Program-made: the position numbers and the translations under genes
Notes under the pieces: model-generated
The model's database searches: none
What the model was told of the DNA's origin: nothing
The model's input: only the letters and a program-made list of their open reading frames with translations
In this document: piece by piece, positions 26,652 through 34,267 of the stretch
How the letters are laid out: every line of letters begins with the position of its first letter
Numbering within the stretch: position 1 is the first letter of the stretch
Assembly (NCBI GenBank): GCA_050731755.1
Contig: JBOHPP010000126.1
Coordinates: forward strand, 1-37,232
Direction of reading: 5' to 3'
Source of the DNA: JBOHPP01 sp050731755
GTDB lineage: Bacteria > Methylomirabilota > Methylomirabilia > Rokubacteriales > CSP1-6
DNA: 37,232 nt

Positions 26652-26761
26652 ACGGGACGCGTGAGTCCGAGATGAAAAATCGGTCGAGGGGAACGCCGCC
26701 ACACGCGCCTCGAACAGGCCACCCACGGAGCGAGCCGAGCTCGCGGCACCCGCTCCAATGA
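26648..26761 (+). CDS. Possible 37-residue bridging ORF between CoA-transferase subunits
   Basis: ATG 26648 overlaps the subunit A stop (ATGA) and its TGA overlaps the subunit B ATG (ATGA). The product is polar and proline/arginine-rich (MNGTRESEMKNRSRG start) with no recognised family. It may be real, or an accident of the 106-nt spacer, which also contains an inverted repeat GCGAGC/GCTCGC (26730-26744). Confidence 0.3.
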   Translation: MNGTRESEMKNRSRGTPPHAPRTGHPRSEPSSRHPLQ

Positions 26762-27534
26762 CCGGGCATCCCGAGTTCACGCCCTCCGAGCTTCTGGCCG
26801 TGATGGCCGCCCGGCAACTGCAGGACGGCACGACGGTCTTCGCCGGCGTCGGTATTCCGCTGCTGGCGTCGGCGCTGGCCCAGCGGCACCACGCGCCGGC
26901 CGTCACGATCGTCATGGAGGGCGGCATCATCGGGCCCCAGATCAAGCCCGGCCGCCTGCCCATCGGCACCAACGAGATGCGGGCCGCGCCCCGCGCCCAG
27001 ATGTTGCCCGGCATCACCGACACGTTTCTCTTCGCCCAGCGGGGTTTCCTCGACGTTGGATTCATTGGCGGCGCCCAGATCGACCAGTACGGCAACGTCA
27101 ACACGACGCTGCTCGGCGCTGACTACCGGCGGCCGAAGGTCCGGCTGCCCGGCTCGGGGGGCGCCAACGACATCGCGTCGCTCTGCCGGCAGGTGATCAT
27201 CGTCACCCCCCATGAGCGGCGGCGCTTCGTCCCCCGGGTGGACTTCGTGACGAGCCCGGGCTGGCTGGACGGCGACGGCGGTCGCCGGCGATCCGGTCTG
27301 CTCTTCGGCGGCGTCTCCCGGGTGGTGACGACGCTGGGCCTCTTCGGGTTCGATCCCGAGAGCCGGCGGATGCGGGTGGAGGCGCTGCACCCCGGCGTGA
27401 CGTTGGATCAGGTCCGGGACAGCACCGGCTTCGAGCTCCTCCGGACCGAACCGGTGGCCGCCACCGCGCCCCCCGGCCCCGACGAGCTCGAAATTCTCCG
27501 CACCCTCGACCCCGAGCGGCGCTTCCTCGGCTGA
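26758..27534 (+). CDS. Family I CoA-transferase subunit B
   Basis: It is the beta subunit partnering the upstream alpha subunit. The 258 residues carry the expected catalytic glutamate Glu54 in IVMEGGIIGP, at the same number as the catalytic Glu of glutaconate CoA-transferase subunit B. The GFIGGAQIDQYGNVN and LPGSGGANDIAS blocks are also conserved. CoA transfer to a small dicarboxylate or oxoacid is likely, though hydrolase relatives (IpdB-type) exist. It is followed 7 nt later by the LLM oxidoreductase. Confidence 0.88.
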   Translation: MTGHPEFTPSELLAVMAARQLQDGTTVFAGVGIPLLASALAQRHHAPAVTIVMEGGIIGPQIKPGRLPIGTNEMRAAPRAQMLPGITDTFLFAQRGFLDVGFIGGAQIDQYGNVNTTLLGADYRRPKVRLPGSGGANDIASLCRQVIIVTPHERRRFVPRVDFVTSPGWLDGDGGRRRSGLLFGGVSRVVTTLGLFGFDPESRRMRVEALHPGVTLDQVRDSTGFELLRTEPVAATAPPGPDELEILRTLDPERRFLG

Positions 27535-27541
27535 GCCGCGA

Positions 27542-28474
27542 ATGCAGTGGGGGCTCGCCATCAAGAACTTCGTGGGGCCGACCGAGACTCCCGACGTCGA
27601 CGCCCTCTTCGCCTACGCGGAGCGCGCCGAAGCCCTGGGGTTCGAGTCGCTCTGGGCCTGGGACCACGTCATCCTGGGGGTGGAACCGGCGTTCCCCATC
27701 CTCGACGCGGTGGGCACGCTCACGGCCATCGCGTCGCGGACCCGGCGCATCGGGTTGGGCACCGGGATCCTCGTTCTGCCCCTCCGCAACCCCGCCATCG
27801 TCGCCAAGTCGCTCTCGACGCTCGACGTGATCTCCCGCGGCCGCTTGATCCTCGGGGTGGCCGCCGGCTGGTACGCCCGCGAGTTCGACGCCGTGGGCGT
27901 GCCCTTCCGGCAGCGGGGCCGCCTGTTCGAGCGCAACCTTCACGTTCTTACGCGGCTGTGGACCGAGGACCGGGTGACGCTTGCGGTGGACGAGCTCAAC
28001 CTGCGCGAGGCGGTGATGCGCCCGAAGCCGGTGCAGCGGCCGCGGCCGCCGATCCTGATCGGCGGCTACGTCGACGCCGTGCTCCGCCGGGTGGCCACGC
28101 TGGGGGACGGCTGGCTCACGTACTTCTACACGCCGGACAGTTACCGGCGTGCGTGGGAGAAGATCGTGGGTTTCGCCCGTCAGGCCGGCCGTGACCCGAA
28201 GACGCTCAGCGGCACCAATCAGCTCGCCATCTACGTGGGCCGCTCGCGGGCGGAGACCGAGGCCGCCATGCGCCACTGGCTCCAGACCGAGTGGGACGTG
28301 GCGGCCTGGAGCGAGTCGACCATCGAGCACGCGATCCGCGGCAGCACGAGCGAATGCGTCGAGCAGCTCCGCGCCCACGTGGCCACCGGCGTGGACCGCA
28401 TCATCCTCATCCCGTACCGCTACCAGCCGGAGCAGGTCGAGATCATCGCCAAGGAGATCATCCCGCGCCTATGA
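27542..28474 (+). CDS. LLM-class flavin-dependent oxidoreductase
   Basis: Luciferase-like monooxygenases use FMN or F420 and oxidise many substrates. The 310-residue TIM barrel shows FAYAERAEALGFESLWAWDH, GTGILVLPLRNPAIVAKSLSTLD and SRGRLILGVAAGWYAREFDA, typical of F420-dependent annotation, although cofactor choice cannot be read from sequence alone. Its stop overlaps the isochorismatase ATG (ATGA), so the two are coupled. The pairing of an LLM enzyme with an isochorismatase-type hydrolase recalls RutA-RutB. Confidence 0.92.
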   Translation: MQWGLAIKNFVGPTETPDVDALFAYAERAEALGFESLWAWDHVILGVEPAFPILDAVGTLTAIASRTRRIGLGTGILVLPLRNPAIVAKSLSTLDVISRGRLILGVAAGWYAREFDAVGVPFRQRGRLFERNLHVLTRLWTEDRVTLAVDELNLREAVMRPKPVQRPRPPILIGGYVDAVLRRVATLGDGWLTYFYTPDSYRRAWEKIVGFARQAGRDPKTLSGTNQLAIYVGRSRAETEAAMRHWLQTEWDVAAWSESTIEHAIRGSTSECVEQLRAHVATGVDRIILIPYRYQPEQVEIIAKEIIPRL

Positions 28475-29124
28475 GCGAGCGGCGCGACACGTTCGAGCAG
28501 GTGCTGACGCTCGATCCGGGGCGCACGGCCCTGGTGGTCGTGGACATGCAGCGCGGGTTCCTCGACCCCGGCGAAGCGCTGGAGGTGCCGGCGGCGCGGG
28601 CGATCGTACCGGCGCTGCAGCGGCTGCTGGAGGCCTTCCGGGCCCAGCGCCTGCCCGTGGTCTTCTCGGAGTTCGTCTACTCGCCCTCCGTGCCTCTGCT
28701 GGTCGGCCAGCTTCACCCCGAGCACCAGCCGGCCCCGCCGGGGGCGCCGACCGGCTTCGGCCGGGCGTCGTCGAACTGCCTCGAGGGCCACCCGAGTGCG
28801 CACACTGTTCCCGAGCTCGCGCCCGGCCCGGGTGAGCTGGTGATCAGCAAACGCTGGTACGATGCCTTCGCCGGCACCCCGCTCGACGGCGCGCTGCGCG
28901 CCCGGGGCGTCACCTCGCTGGTGCTGACCGGCACGCTCACCGACATCTGCGTGCTGGCCACGGCCGTCGGCGCCTTCAACCGGGAGTACAAGATCTGGGT
29001 CGTCGAGGACGGCGTGGCCACGCTGTGGCCGGAGATCCAGCGGGCCACTCTCGACATCATTGGTCGGGCCTACGGGCGCATCGTATCCTCGAAGGTGATC
29101 ATCGACCGGCTCGCTACCTGGTGA
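28471..29124 (+). CDS. Isochorismatase-family cysteine hydrolase
   Basis: These hydrolases (nicotinamidase, N-carbamoylsarcosine amidase, ureidoacrylate amidohydrolase RutB and others) cleave amide or related bonds by an Asp-Lys-Cys triad. Asp25 (VVVDMQRGF), Lys127 (ISKRWYDAF) and Cys160 (TDICV) are all present in a 217-residue protein. The ATG at 28471 overlaps the LLM stop. The immediate LLM partner and the nearby transporter suggest it hydrolyses an amide formed by the flavoenzyme. Confidence 0.9.
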   Translation: MSERRDTFEQVLTLDPGRTALVVVDMQRGFLDPGEALEVPAARAIVPALQRLLEAFRAQRLPVVFSEFVYSPSVPLLVGQLHPEHQPAPPGAPTGFGRASSNCLEGHPSAHTVPELAPGPGELVISKRWYDAFAGTPLDGALRARGVTSLVLTGTLTDICVLATAVGAFNREYKIWVVEDGVATLWPEIQRATLDIIGRAYGRIVSSKVIIDRLATW

Positions 29125-29135
29125 GGGACACCACC

Positions 29136-30065
29136 ATGCGTCATGCACTCCGCTTCTCGGGAATCCTGCCGGCCAACATCCTGCCGTTCCGCGCCGACCT
29201 TTCCATCGACGAGCCCGCGTACCGGCGGCACCTGCGCTGGCTGGCCGACACGCGGGGAGTCACCGGCATCGTGGCCAACGGCCACGCCGCCGAGGTCTCG
29301 TCGCTCTCGCGCGAGGAGCGCAAGCGCGCCCTGGCCATCGCCCTCGACGAGGTGGGCGGGCAGTGCCTCGTGGTGGCCGGCGTCTACGCCGACGGTACCG
29401 CGGAAGCGGTGGAGCTGGCCCGCGACGCCCGGGGCCTGGGCGCCTCCGGCGTCCTGGTGTTCCCCCCCACGCTGTTCATGTGGGGGGCCCAGGGCAAGCC
29501 GGAGATGGTCCTGCGGCACTTCGCGGAGATCGCCGAGCGCGCGGACCTGCCCATCATCGTGTTCGAGTATCCGCCGGCCTCGGGCATCGGCTACACCCCG
29601 GAGACGCTGGCCCGCCTGGCCGAGATCCCCCAGGTGGCCGCCGTGAAGGACTGGTCGAACGACATCGTGGCCTTCGAGCTGAACCTCCGGACGCTCCGCC
29701 GGACGGGCCGACCGGTGGCGATGCTGTCGGCCTTCACGATGTCCTTGATGGCCACGTTCCTCCTGGGGGCTGACGGGGCCATCTCGGGCATGGGCAGCGT
29801 GACCGCCGATGTGCAGGCCGAACTGTTCGAGGCCTGCCGGAAGGGCGACCTGGACGGGGCGCGCCGCATCCACGACCGCCTGGCGCCGCTGGTCGAGGTC
29901 TTCTACGCGCCGCCCTTCGTTGACATGCACAACCGCATGAAGGAGGCGCTGGTCCTCCTCGGCCGCATTCCGGCCGCCCACGTGCGTCCGCCGCTGACGC
30001 CGGTGAGCGCGGCCGAGCGCGACGCCATCCGCCGGGCGCTGGCGGCGGCCGCCTTCACCGCGTAG
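29136..30065 (+). CDS. DapA-family (class I) aldolase/lyase
   Basis: The family includes dihydrodipicolinate synthase, N-acetylneuraminate lyase and several sugar-acid aldolases, all forming a Schiff base with lysine. Lys171 (AVKDWSND) and Tyr145 (FEYPPASG) fit the catalytic pair. The usual GTTGE loop reads NGHAAE (48-53), which argues against true lysine-pathway DapA and for a catabolic aldolase. GAGGGA 7-8 nt upstream supports ATG 29136; 309 residues. It precedes the transporter genes by 180 nt. Confidence 0.9.
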   Translation: MRHALRFSGILPANILPFRADLSIDEPAYRRHLRWLADTRGVTGIVANGHAAEVSSLSREERKRALAIALDEVGGQCLVVAGVYADGTAEAVELARDARGLGASGVLVFPPTLFMWGAQGKPEMVLRHFAEIAERADLPIIVFEYPPASGIGYTPETLARLAEIPQVAAVKDWSNDIVAFELNLRTLRRTGRPVAMLSAFTMSLMATFLLGADGAISGMGSVTADVQAELFEACRKGDLDGARRIHDRLAPLVEVFYAPPFVDMHNRMKEALVLLGRIPAAHVRPPLTPVSAAERDAIRRALAAAAFTA

Positions 30066-30093
30066 GGGCGCATCCCGCCGCTGCCGGGACGTC

Positions 30094-30122
30094 TTGCGCG
30101 GTCCGACCAGTTAGTGTAGACA
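30094..30122 (+). promoter_or_regulatory. Weak candidate promoter for the ABC transporter operon
   Basis: TTGCGC (30094-30099) and TAGACA (30117-30122) are spaced by 17 nt. Both boxes are poor matches. The position, at the 5' end of a structured leader, is the main support. Confidence 0.3.
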
Positions 30123-30130
30123 GGAGCAAC

Positions 30131-30245
30131 TTCAGGGTTCGAGTGGCCACCCCCGGCTTTGGGGGTCCCGGTTGACCGAACGGGTGGCGCCGGCTAACGC
30201 AGCCACCCGAGCGATCGGAACCCTCGCAGATAAAGGAGGCGTCCC
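30131..30245 (+). promoter_or_regulatory. Structured 5' leader of the transporter operon
   Basis: About 115 nt precede the binding-protein gene and fold around several perfect arms. An outer pair is AGGGTTC (30134-30140) with GAACCCT (30218-30224). One inner hairpin has arms at 30149-30154 and 30161-30166 (ACCCCC/GGGGGT). GGGTGGC (30182-30188) can pair with GCCACCC at either 30146-30152 or 30202-30208, giving mutually exclusive forms. The gene has a strong AAAGGAGG site at 30232-30239. I do not match it to a known riboswitch class. Confidence 0.45.
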
Positions 30246-31538
30246 ATGCGTACGACGTCCAGGCCAGGAGCGCGATGGCTGAGCCTGCTCAGTGTCGCGC
30301 TCGTCGTTCTCGCGGCGTCCCTGCCCGGGGCCGCAGCCCCGCCCGCCGGCGCGCCGGCCGAGCTGAAGATCGGGTTCGTCGACTTCCTGTCCGGTCCGGC
30401 GGCGCTGTTCGGCGCGTCGGGAAAGAATCTCGCCGATTGGCTGGTCGAGAAGTGGAACAAGGACGGCGGCATCAAGGGCGTGAAGGTGAATCTTGTGGTC
30501 GTGGACGAGGCGGGAGGACCTGACAAGCAGGTCACCGAGTTCCGGCGCCTCGTCCTCGACGAGAAGGTGGACGCCATCGTCGGCTACACCTCCAGCGCTA
30601 ACTGTCTGGCCATCGCGCCCGTGGCTGAGGAGCTGAGAAAGCCGACGGTCGTCCACATCTGTGGGACCCGGCGGCTCTCCGAGGAGCGGCAACTGAAGTA
30701 CGTGTTCCGGACCTCGAACCACCAGGCCGCGGACAGCGTGATGCTGGCTCGCTATGTCCTCTCCGTGAAGCCCGATGTGAAGACCATCGCCGGCGCCAAC
30801 GAGGACTACGCCTGGGGCCGAGATTCCTGGGACGACTTCAAGGCGGCCATGCTCAGGCTGAAACCCGACGTCAAGGTGGCGGCGGAGCTCTGGACGAAGA
30901 TCCAGGCCGGCGAGTACTCGGCCGAGATCTCGAAGCTCCTGGTCGCCAAGCCGGACGTGGTCCACAGCACGTTCTGGTCCGCCGGACTGATCACGTTCGT
31001 GAAGCAGGCCGCGCCCCGGGGACTGTTCAAGGACAGCCTGGTGGCCTTGAGCGTGGCCGAGCAGTCCTTGCAGGAGCTCAAGCGGGAGATGCCTGACGGC
31101 GTGATCGTCGCTCCCCGGGCGACGCCAGGGTATTTCCTCCATCCGGATCCGGACAAGAACCCGCTCCAGAAGGAATTCGTCGAGGGGATCAAAGCGCGTT
31201 ACGGGCGCTACCCCGACTACGCCTATCACCGGACGTACCAGGCGCTCGCGGGACTCAAGGCCGCCTATGAGAAGGCCGTTGATCAGGGCGGCGGCCGCTG
31301 GCCGAACAGCGACGCCCTCATCAAGGCCTTCGAAGGACTGACCTGGCAAACGCCGTATGGCCCGATCACCATGCGCGCCGATCACCAGGCGGTCCACGGG
31401 GGGATCGTGGGGCTGACCAAGTTCAATCCCAAGCACGGGTTCCCCACGATCGAGCGCATGGCCAGCTTCCGGGCGGAAGAGATCATGCCACCGGTCGGGG
31501 CCAAGAGCCCCGAGTGGATCGCCACGCTGCCGAAGTAG
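30246..31538 (+). CDS. ABC transporter substrate-binding protein (branched-chain amino acid/amide type)
   Basis: It is the periplasmic ligand-binding subunit of the transporter encoded downstream. A signal peptide covers about residues 1-31 (Arg-rich start, hydrophobic core, ASLPGAAA). The mature part opens with LKIGFVDFLSGPAALFGASGKN, the type-1 periplasmic-binding fold of LivK-like proteins, and has the usual 430-residue length. There is no lipobox Cys at the cleavage region, so it is probably soluble or held by the signal peptide. The ligand is unknown; neighbours point to an amide, amino acid or N-heterocycle. Confidence 0.93.
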   Translation: MRTTSRPGARWLSLLSVALVVLAASLPGAAAPPAGAPAELKIGFVDFLSGPAALFGASGKNLADWLVEKWNKDGGIKGVKVNLVVVDEAGGPDKQVTEFRRLVLDEKVDAIVGYTSSANCLAIAPVAEELRKPTVVHICGTRRLSEERQLKYVFRTSNHQAADSVMLARYVLSVKPDVKTIAGANEDYAWGRDSWDDFKAAMLRLKPDVKVAAELWTKIQAGEYSAEISKLLVAKPDVVHSTFWSAGLITFVKQAAPRGLFKDSLVALSVAEQSLQELKREMPDGVIVAPRATPGYFLHPDPDKNPLQKEFVEGIKARYGRYPDYAYHRTYQALAGLKAAYEKAVDQGGGRWPNSDALIKAFEGLTWQTPYGPITMRADHQAVHGGIVGLTKFNPKHGFPTIERMASFRAEEIMPPVGAKSPEWIATLPK

Positions 31539-31563
31539 CGCCGGGTCCCTCGGGAGACATGGG

Positions 31564-31595
31564 GGCGCGGGAAGCTCTCGCTTGCTTCCCGCGCC
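31564..31595. other. Strong hairpin between binding-protein and permease genes
   Basis: Perfect 12-bp arms GGCGCGGGAAGC (31564-31575) and GCTTCCCGCGCC (31584-31595) close an 8-nt loop. It has no T-tract. Its place suggests it protects the binding-protein mRNA end so that this subunit is made in excess, as malE-malF repeats do. Confidence 0.7.
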
Positions 31596-31623
31596 GTGCC
31601 CGCAGCCGGTGTCGCGGGTGAAG

Positions 31624-31643
31624 CTTCCGTAGGGCGACGGAAG
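31624..31643. other. Hairpin covering the permease ribosome binding site
   Basis: CTTCCGT (31624-31630) pairs with ACGGAAG (31637-31643) around an AGGGCG loop. The GGAAGG ribosome site before ATG 31650 lies largely in the 3' arm, so folding would lower translation of the permease. Confidence 0.5.
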
Positions 31644-31649
31644 GCGGAT

Positions 31650-32546
31650 ATGCGCCTCTTCACCACCATCGTCATGGACGGTAGCGTGTTCGCCGCCGTC
31701 CTCTTCCTTATTTCGGTCGGGTTGACCCTGGTCTTCGGAGTGCTCCGGATCCTGAACGTGGCCCATGGTGGCCTGTACGCCTTCGGGGCGTTCACCGCGA
31801 CATCTCTGGCCCTGTGGCTTCTCGGCCTGGGCGGGACTCCATACCTCACGTATCTGATGCTGCTGCTGGCCCCCGTGATCGTGGGCCTGGCCGCCGGCCC
31901 GCTCATCGAGCGCGCGTTCCTGCAGCGGGTCTACGGCCGGGCGGAGGCCATCCAGCTCTTGCTCACGTTCTCCATCTTCCTGATCCTGGACGACCTGATG
32001 AAGCTCATCTGGGGCACCCAGCCCATGTTCGTCAGCGAGCCGTATACGCTCCTCGGGGAATTCTCGCTGTCCGGTATCCGCTACTCCTGGTACCAGGTGC
32101 TCCTGATCGTGGTGGCCATCCTCTTCGGTGGAATCCTGGTCTGGGCCGTGCGGGGAACCCGTATCGGCAAGATTGTCGTCTCGGTGATCAACGATCGGGA
32201 GATCAGCCAAGCCATCGGCATCAACGTGAACCGCGTGTACATGGTCTCCTTCACCCTGGGCGCTTTCTGCGCCGCCCTGGGTGGCGCGCTCATCGCCCCC
32301 ACCATCGCCGTGGTGCCCGGCTTCGCCGTGGACGCCACGGTGCTGGCCTTCGCCGTGATCGCCATCGGCGGAATGGGAAGCCTGGAAGGGGCGGCCCTGG
32401 GCGCACTCGTCGTCGGGTTGCTCCGGGCGCTCGCCGTGCATTTGCTCCCCGAGGCCGATCTCGTCGTCATCTACATGGCGATGATCCTGGTGCTCGTGGT
32501 CCGGCCCCAGGGGCTCTTCGGTCAGGTCGAAGTGCGGAGGATCTGA
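31650..32546 (+). CDS. LivH-type ABC transporter permease
   Basis: It is one of two membrane subunits of the importer. ATG 31650 gives a 298-residue protein with many hydrophobic segments, including LFLISVGLTLVFGVLRILN, the family motif VAHGGLYAFGAF, and INDREISQAIGINV facing the ATPases. AFAVIAIGGMGSLEGAALGAL near the C-terminus is typical. It begins 111 nt after the binding-protein gene and ends 3 nt before livM. An in-frame upstream extension is left out because it lacks family homology. Confidence 0.94.
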   Translation: MRLFTTIVMDGSVFAAVLFLISVGLTLVFGVLRILNVAHGGLYAFGAFTATSLALWLLGLGGTPYLTYLMLLLAPVIVGLAAGPLIERAFLQRVYGRAEAIQLLLTFSIFLILDDLMKLIWGTQPMFVSEPYTLLGEFSLSGIRYSWYQVLLIVVAILFGGILVWAVRGTRIGKIVVSVINDREISQAIGINVNRVYMVSFTLGAFCAALGGALIAPTIAVVPGFAVDATVLAFAVIAIGGMGSLEGAALGALVVGLLRALAVHLLPEADLVVIYMAMILVLVVRPQGLFGQVEVRRI

Positions 32547-32549
32547 CCT

Positions 32550-33521
32550 GTGGACGCCAAGCGGCTCCCCCTGGCGCCCGTGGTCGGCGCGACGCTGCTC
32601 GCGGCCGTGCCGTTCGTGCTCCCCGATTGGATGAAATTCCTCGTCACCCTGGCCCTGGCCAAGTTCGCGGCGGTCCTGGCCGTGGCTCTGTTCCTCCGCG
32701 CCAACCAGGTGAGCTTCGGGCACGCCATGTTCTATGCGGTGGGCGCGTACACCGTGGGCTTCGGGGCCAAGTGGTTCGGCCTGCGGGACTTCGTCCTCCT
32801 GGTTCCGCTGGGCGCGCTCCTGGGAGCGGGGGTGGCCGCGCTGGTGGGCCTGGTGATGGCGCGATATCGGGAAGTCTTTTTCGCCATGCTCAACCTGGCC
32901 TTCTCGATGATGCTGTACGGAGTCCTCCTCAAGCTGTACTGGGTGACGGGCGGCACCGACGGCCTGAGCGCCGGGACCCCTACGTTTCTCGGATACGCCC
33001 CGTCCCGGGAGTACCTGCGGGATGCCCTCTACTACGCCACGCTCGGGGTCACGGGCATCGTCATCTACGCGGTCTTTCGGTTCCTGGCCTCACCCCTGGG
33101 CTTCTACCTGAAGGCCATCGCGGACAACGAGATCCGCATCGAGTACTCGGGCGAATCCGTGCGACACGTCATGTACGTCACCTACGTGCTCTCCGGCGCA
33201 CTCGCCGGGGTGGGCGGCGTCCTGGCGGCGTTCACCGTCGGTCACATCGTGCCTGAGTATTCCTTCTGGATCCAGTCGGGGGACTTCGTCTTCGTCGCCC
33301 TGCTGGGCGGCTATGGCAGCGTGGTGGGCCCGCTCCTGGGATCCATCGCCTTCGAGTTCATCCGGACCTATGCCTCGAAGTACTTCCCCAACGAATGGCA
33401 GATGGTGCTCGGAATCATCATGCTCGCCATCATCCTCTTCCGGCCCGGAGGGTTGTGGACCATCTACGAAGGGATAGCGGCCCGGTTCGGGCGGCGCGAG
33501 CACGAGGTCGAGCGTGCCTGA
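32550..33521 (+). CDS. LivM-type ABC transporter permease
   Basis: It is the second membrane subunit of the importer. The 323-residue protein starts at GTG 32550. It has roughly eight to nine hydrophobic segments. It carries the LivM motif RANQVSFGHAMFYAVGAYT, the GGTDGLSAG loop, IADNEIRIEYSGESV and ALLGGYGSVVGPLLGS. Its stop overlaps the GTG start of livG by 8 nt, so coupling is expected. Nothing is truncated. Confidence 0.95.
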   Translation: MDAKRLPLAPVVGATLLAAVPFVLPDWMKFLVTLALAKFAAVLAVALFLRANQVSFGHAMFYAVGAYTVGFGAKWFGLRDFVLLVPLGALLGAGVAALVGLVMARYREVFFAMLNLAFSMMLYGVLLKLYWVTGGTDGLSAGTPTFLGYAPSREYLRDALYYATLGVTGIVIYAVFRFLASPLGFYLKAIADNEIRIEYSGESVRHVMYVTYVLSGALAGVGGVLAAFTVGHIVPEYSFWIQSGDFVFVALLGGYGSVVGPLLGSIAFEFIRTYASKYFPNEWQMVLGIIMLAIILFRPGGLWTIYEGIAARFGRREHEVERA

Positions 33522-34266
33522 AGGGCCGGTTCTCCGCACCGTCGACCTCTGCAAGTCTTTCGGGGCAGTCCGGGCTGCCGATGCCATTACCGTGGAGATC
33601 GGGGCCGGAGAGCTCGTCGGGATCGTCGGCGCGAACGGCTCCGGCAAAACGACGTTCTTGAACATCGTCACCGGCTACCTGAAGCCCGATCGCGGGCGCA
33701 TCCTCTTCTTGGGGTCGGACTGTACTGGGCTCCAGCCCCGAACCATGACGAAGCGCGGGATCGCCCGTTCTTTCCAGATCCCCCAGCTCTACACGAATCT
33801 CAGCGTCTTGGAATCCCTGCTCCTCTCGCTGGCGGCCGAGGCCGGCCAGGGCACGGCGTTCTGGCGGCCGATGTATCGACGCCAGTGGATCGAGACCGGG
33901 CTGGACATGCTGGGACGCTTCGGCCTCAAGGCCTATGCCCACCGCCCGGTGAGCGAGTTGCCCGAGGGTGGCCGGAAGCTCCTGGACATCGCGCTGTCCT
34001 TCGCCCTCAAGCCGAAGCTCCTCCTCATGGATGAGCCGACGAGCGGCGTGAGCATCGAGGACAAGTTCCAGGTCATGGACACGCTCATGAAGGTCGTGGC
34101 GGAGACCCGTCTCACGACGGTCTTCGTGGAACACGACATGGACGTGGTCCAGCGCTACAGCCGACGCGTCATCGCCTTCGACAACGGCCGGGTGGTTGCC
34201 GACGGCGAGCCCGGCCGTGTTCTCACGGATCCCGACGTCCGAAAGGCCGTCCTCGGTCGAGCCTGA
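33514..34266 (+). CDS. LivG-type ABC transporter ATPase
   Basis: It is one of two cytoplasmic ATPases powering the importer. The 250 residues start at GTG 33514, overlapping livM. Walker A is GANGSGKTT (39-47) and Walker B LLLMDEP (D173, E174). The ABC signature reads LPEGG (149-153) instead of LSGGQ or LSYGQ, a variant I believe occurs in some catabolic LivG proteins. The H-loop is EHDMD. It is followed 1 nt later by livF. Confidence 0.95.
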   Translation: MPEGPVLRTVDLCKSFGAVRAADAITVEIGAGELVGIVGANGSGKTTFLNIVTGYLKPDRGRILFLGSDCTGLQPRTMTKRGIARSFQIPQLYTNLSVLESLLLSLAAEAGQGTAFWRPMYRRQWIETGLDMLGRFGLKAYAHRPVSELPEGGRKLLDIALSFALKPKLLLMDEPTSGVSIEDKFQVMDTLMKVVAETRLTTVFVEHDMDVVQRYSRRVIAFDNGRVVADGEPGRVLTDPDVRKAVLGRA

Positions 34267-34267
34267 C

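Noticed and set aside
30074..30093. Terminator after the DapA-family gene
   Set aside because: Only a 5-bp TCCCG/CGGGA stem with no T-run; too weak to call.
30131..30245. Guanidine-I (ykkC) or another known riboswitch class upstream of the binding-protein gene
   Set aside because: An AGGGTTC start resembles ykkC RNAs, but the conserved ACGG and GGGACAAAAGCCCGGG-type elements are not found.
30132..32723. 863-codon minus-strand open frame across the transporter genes
   Set aside because: It is rich in His/Gln/Asp without domain signatures and runs antisense to well-identified binding-protein and permease genes.
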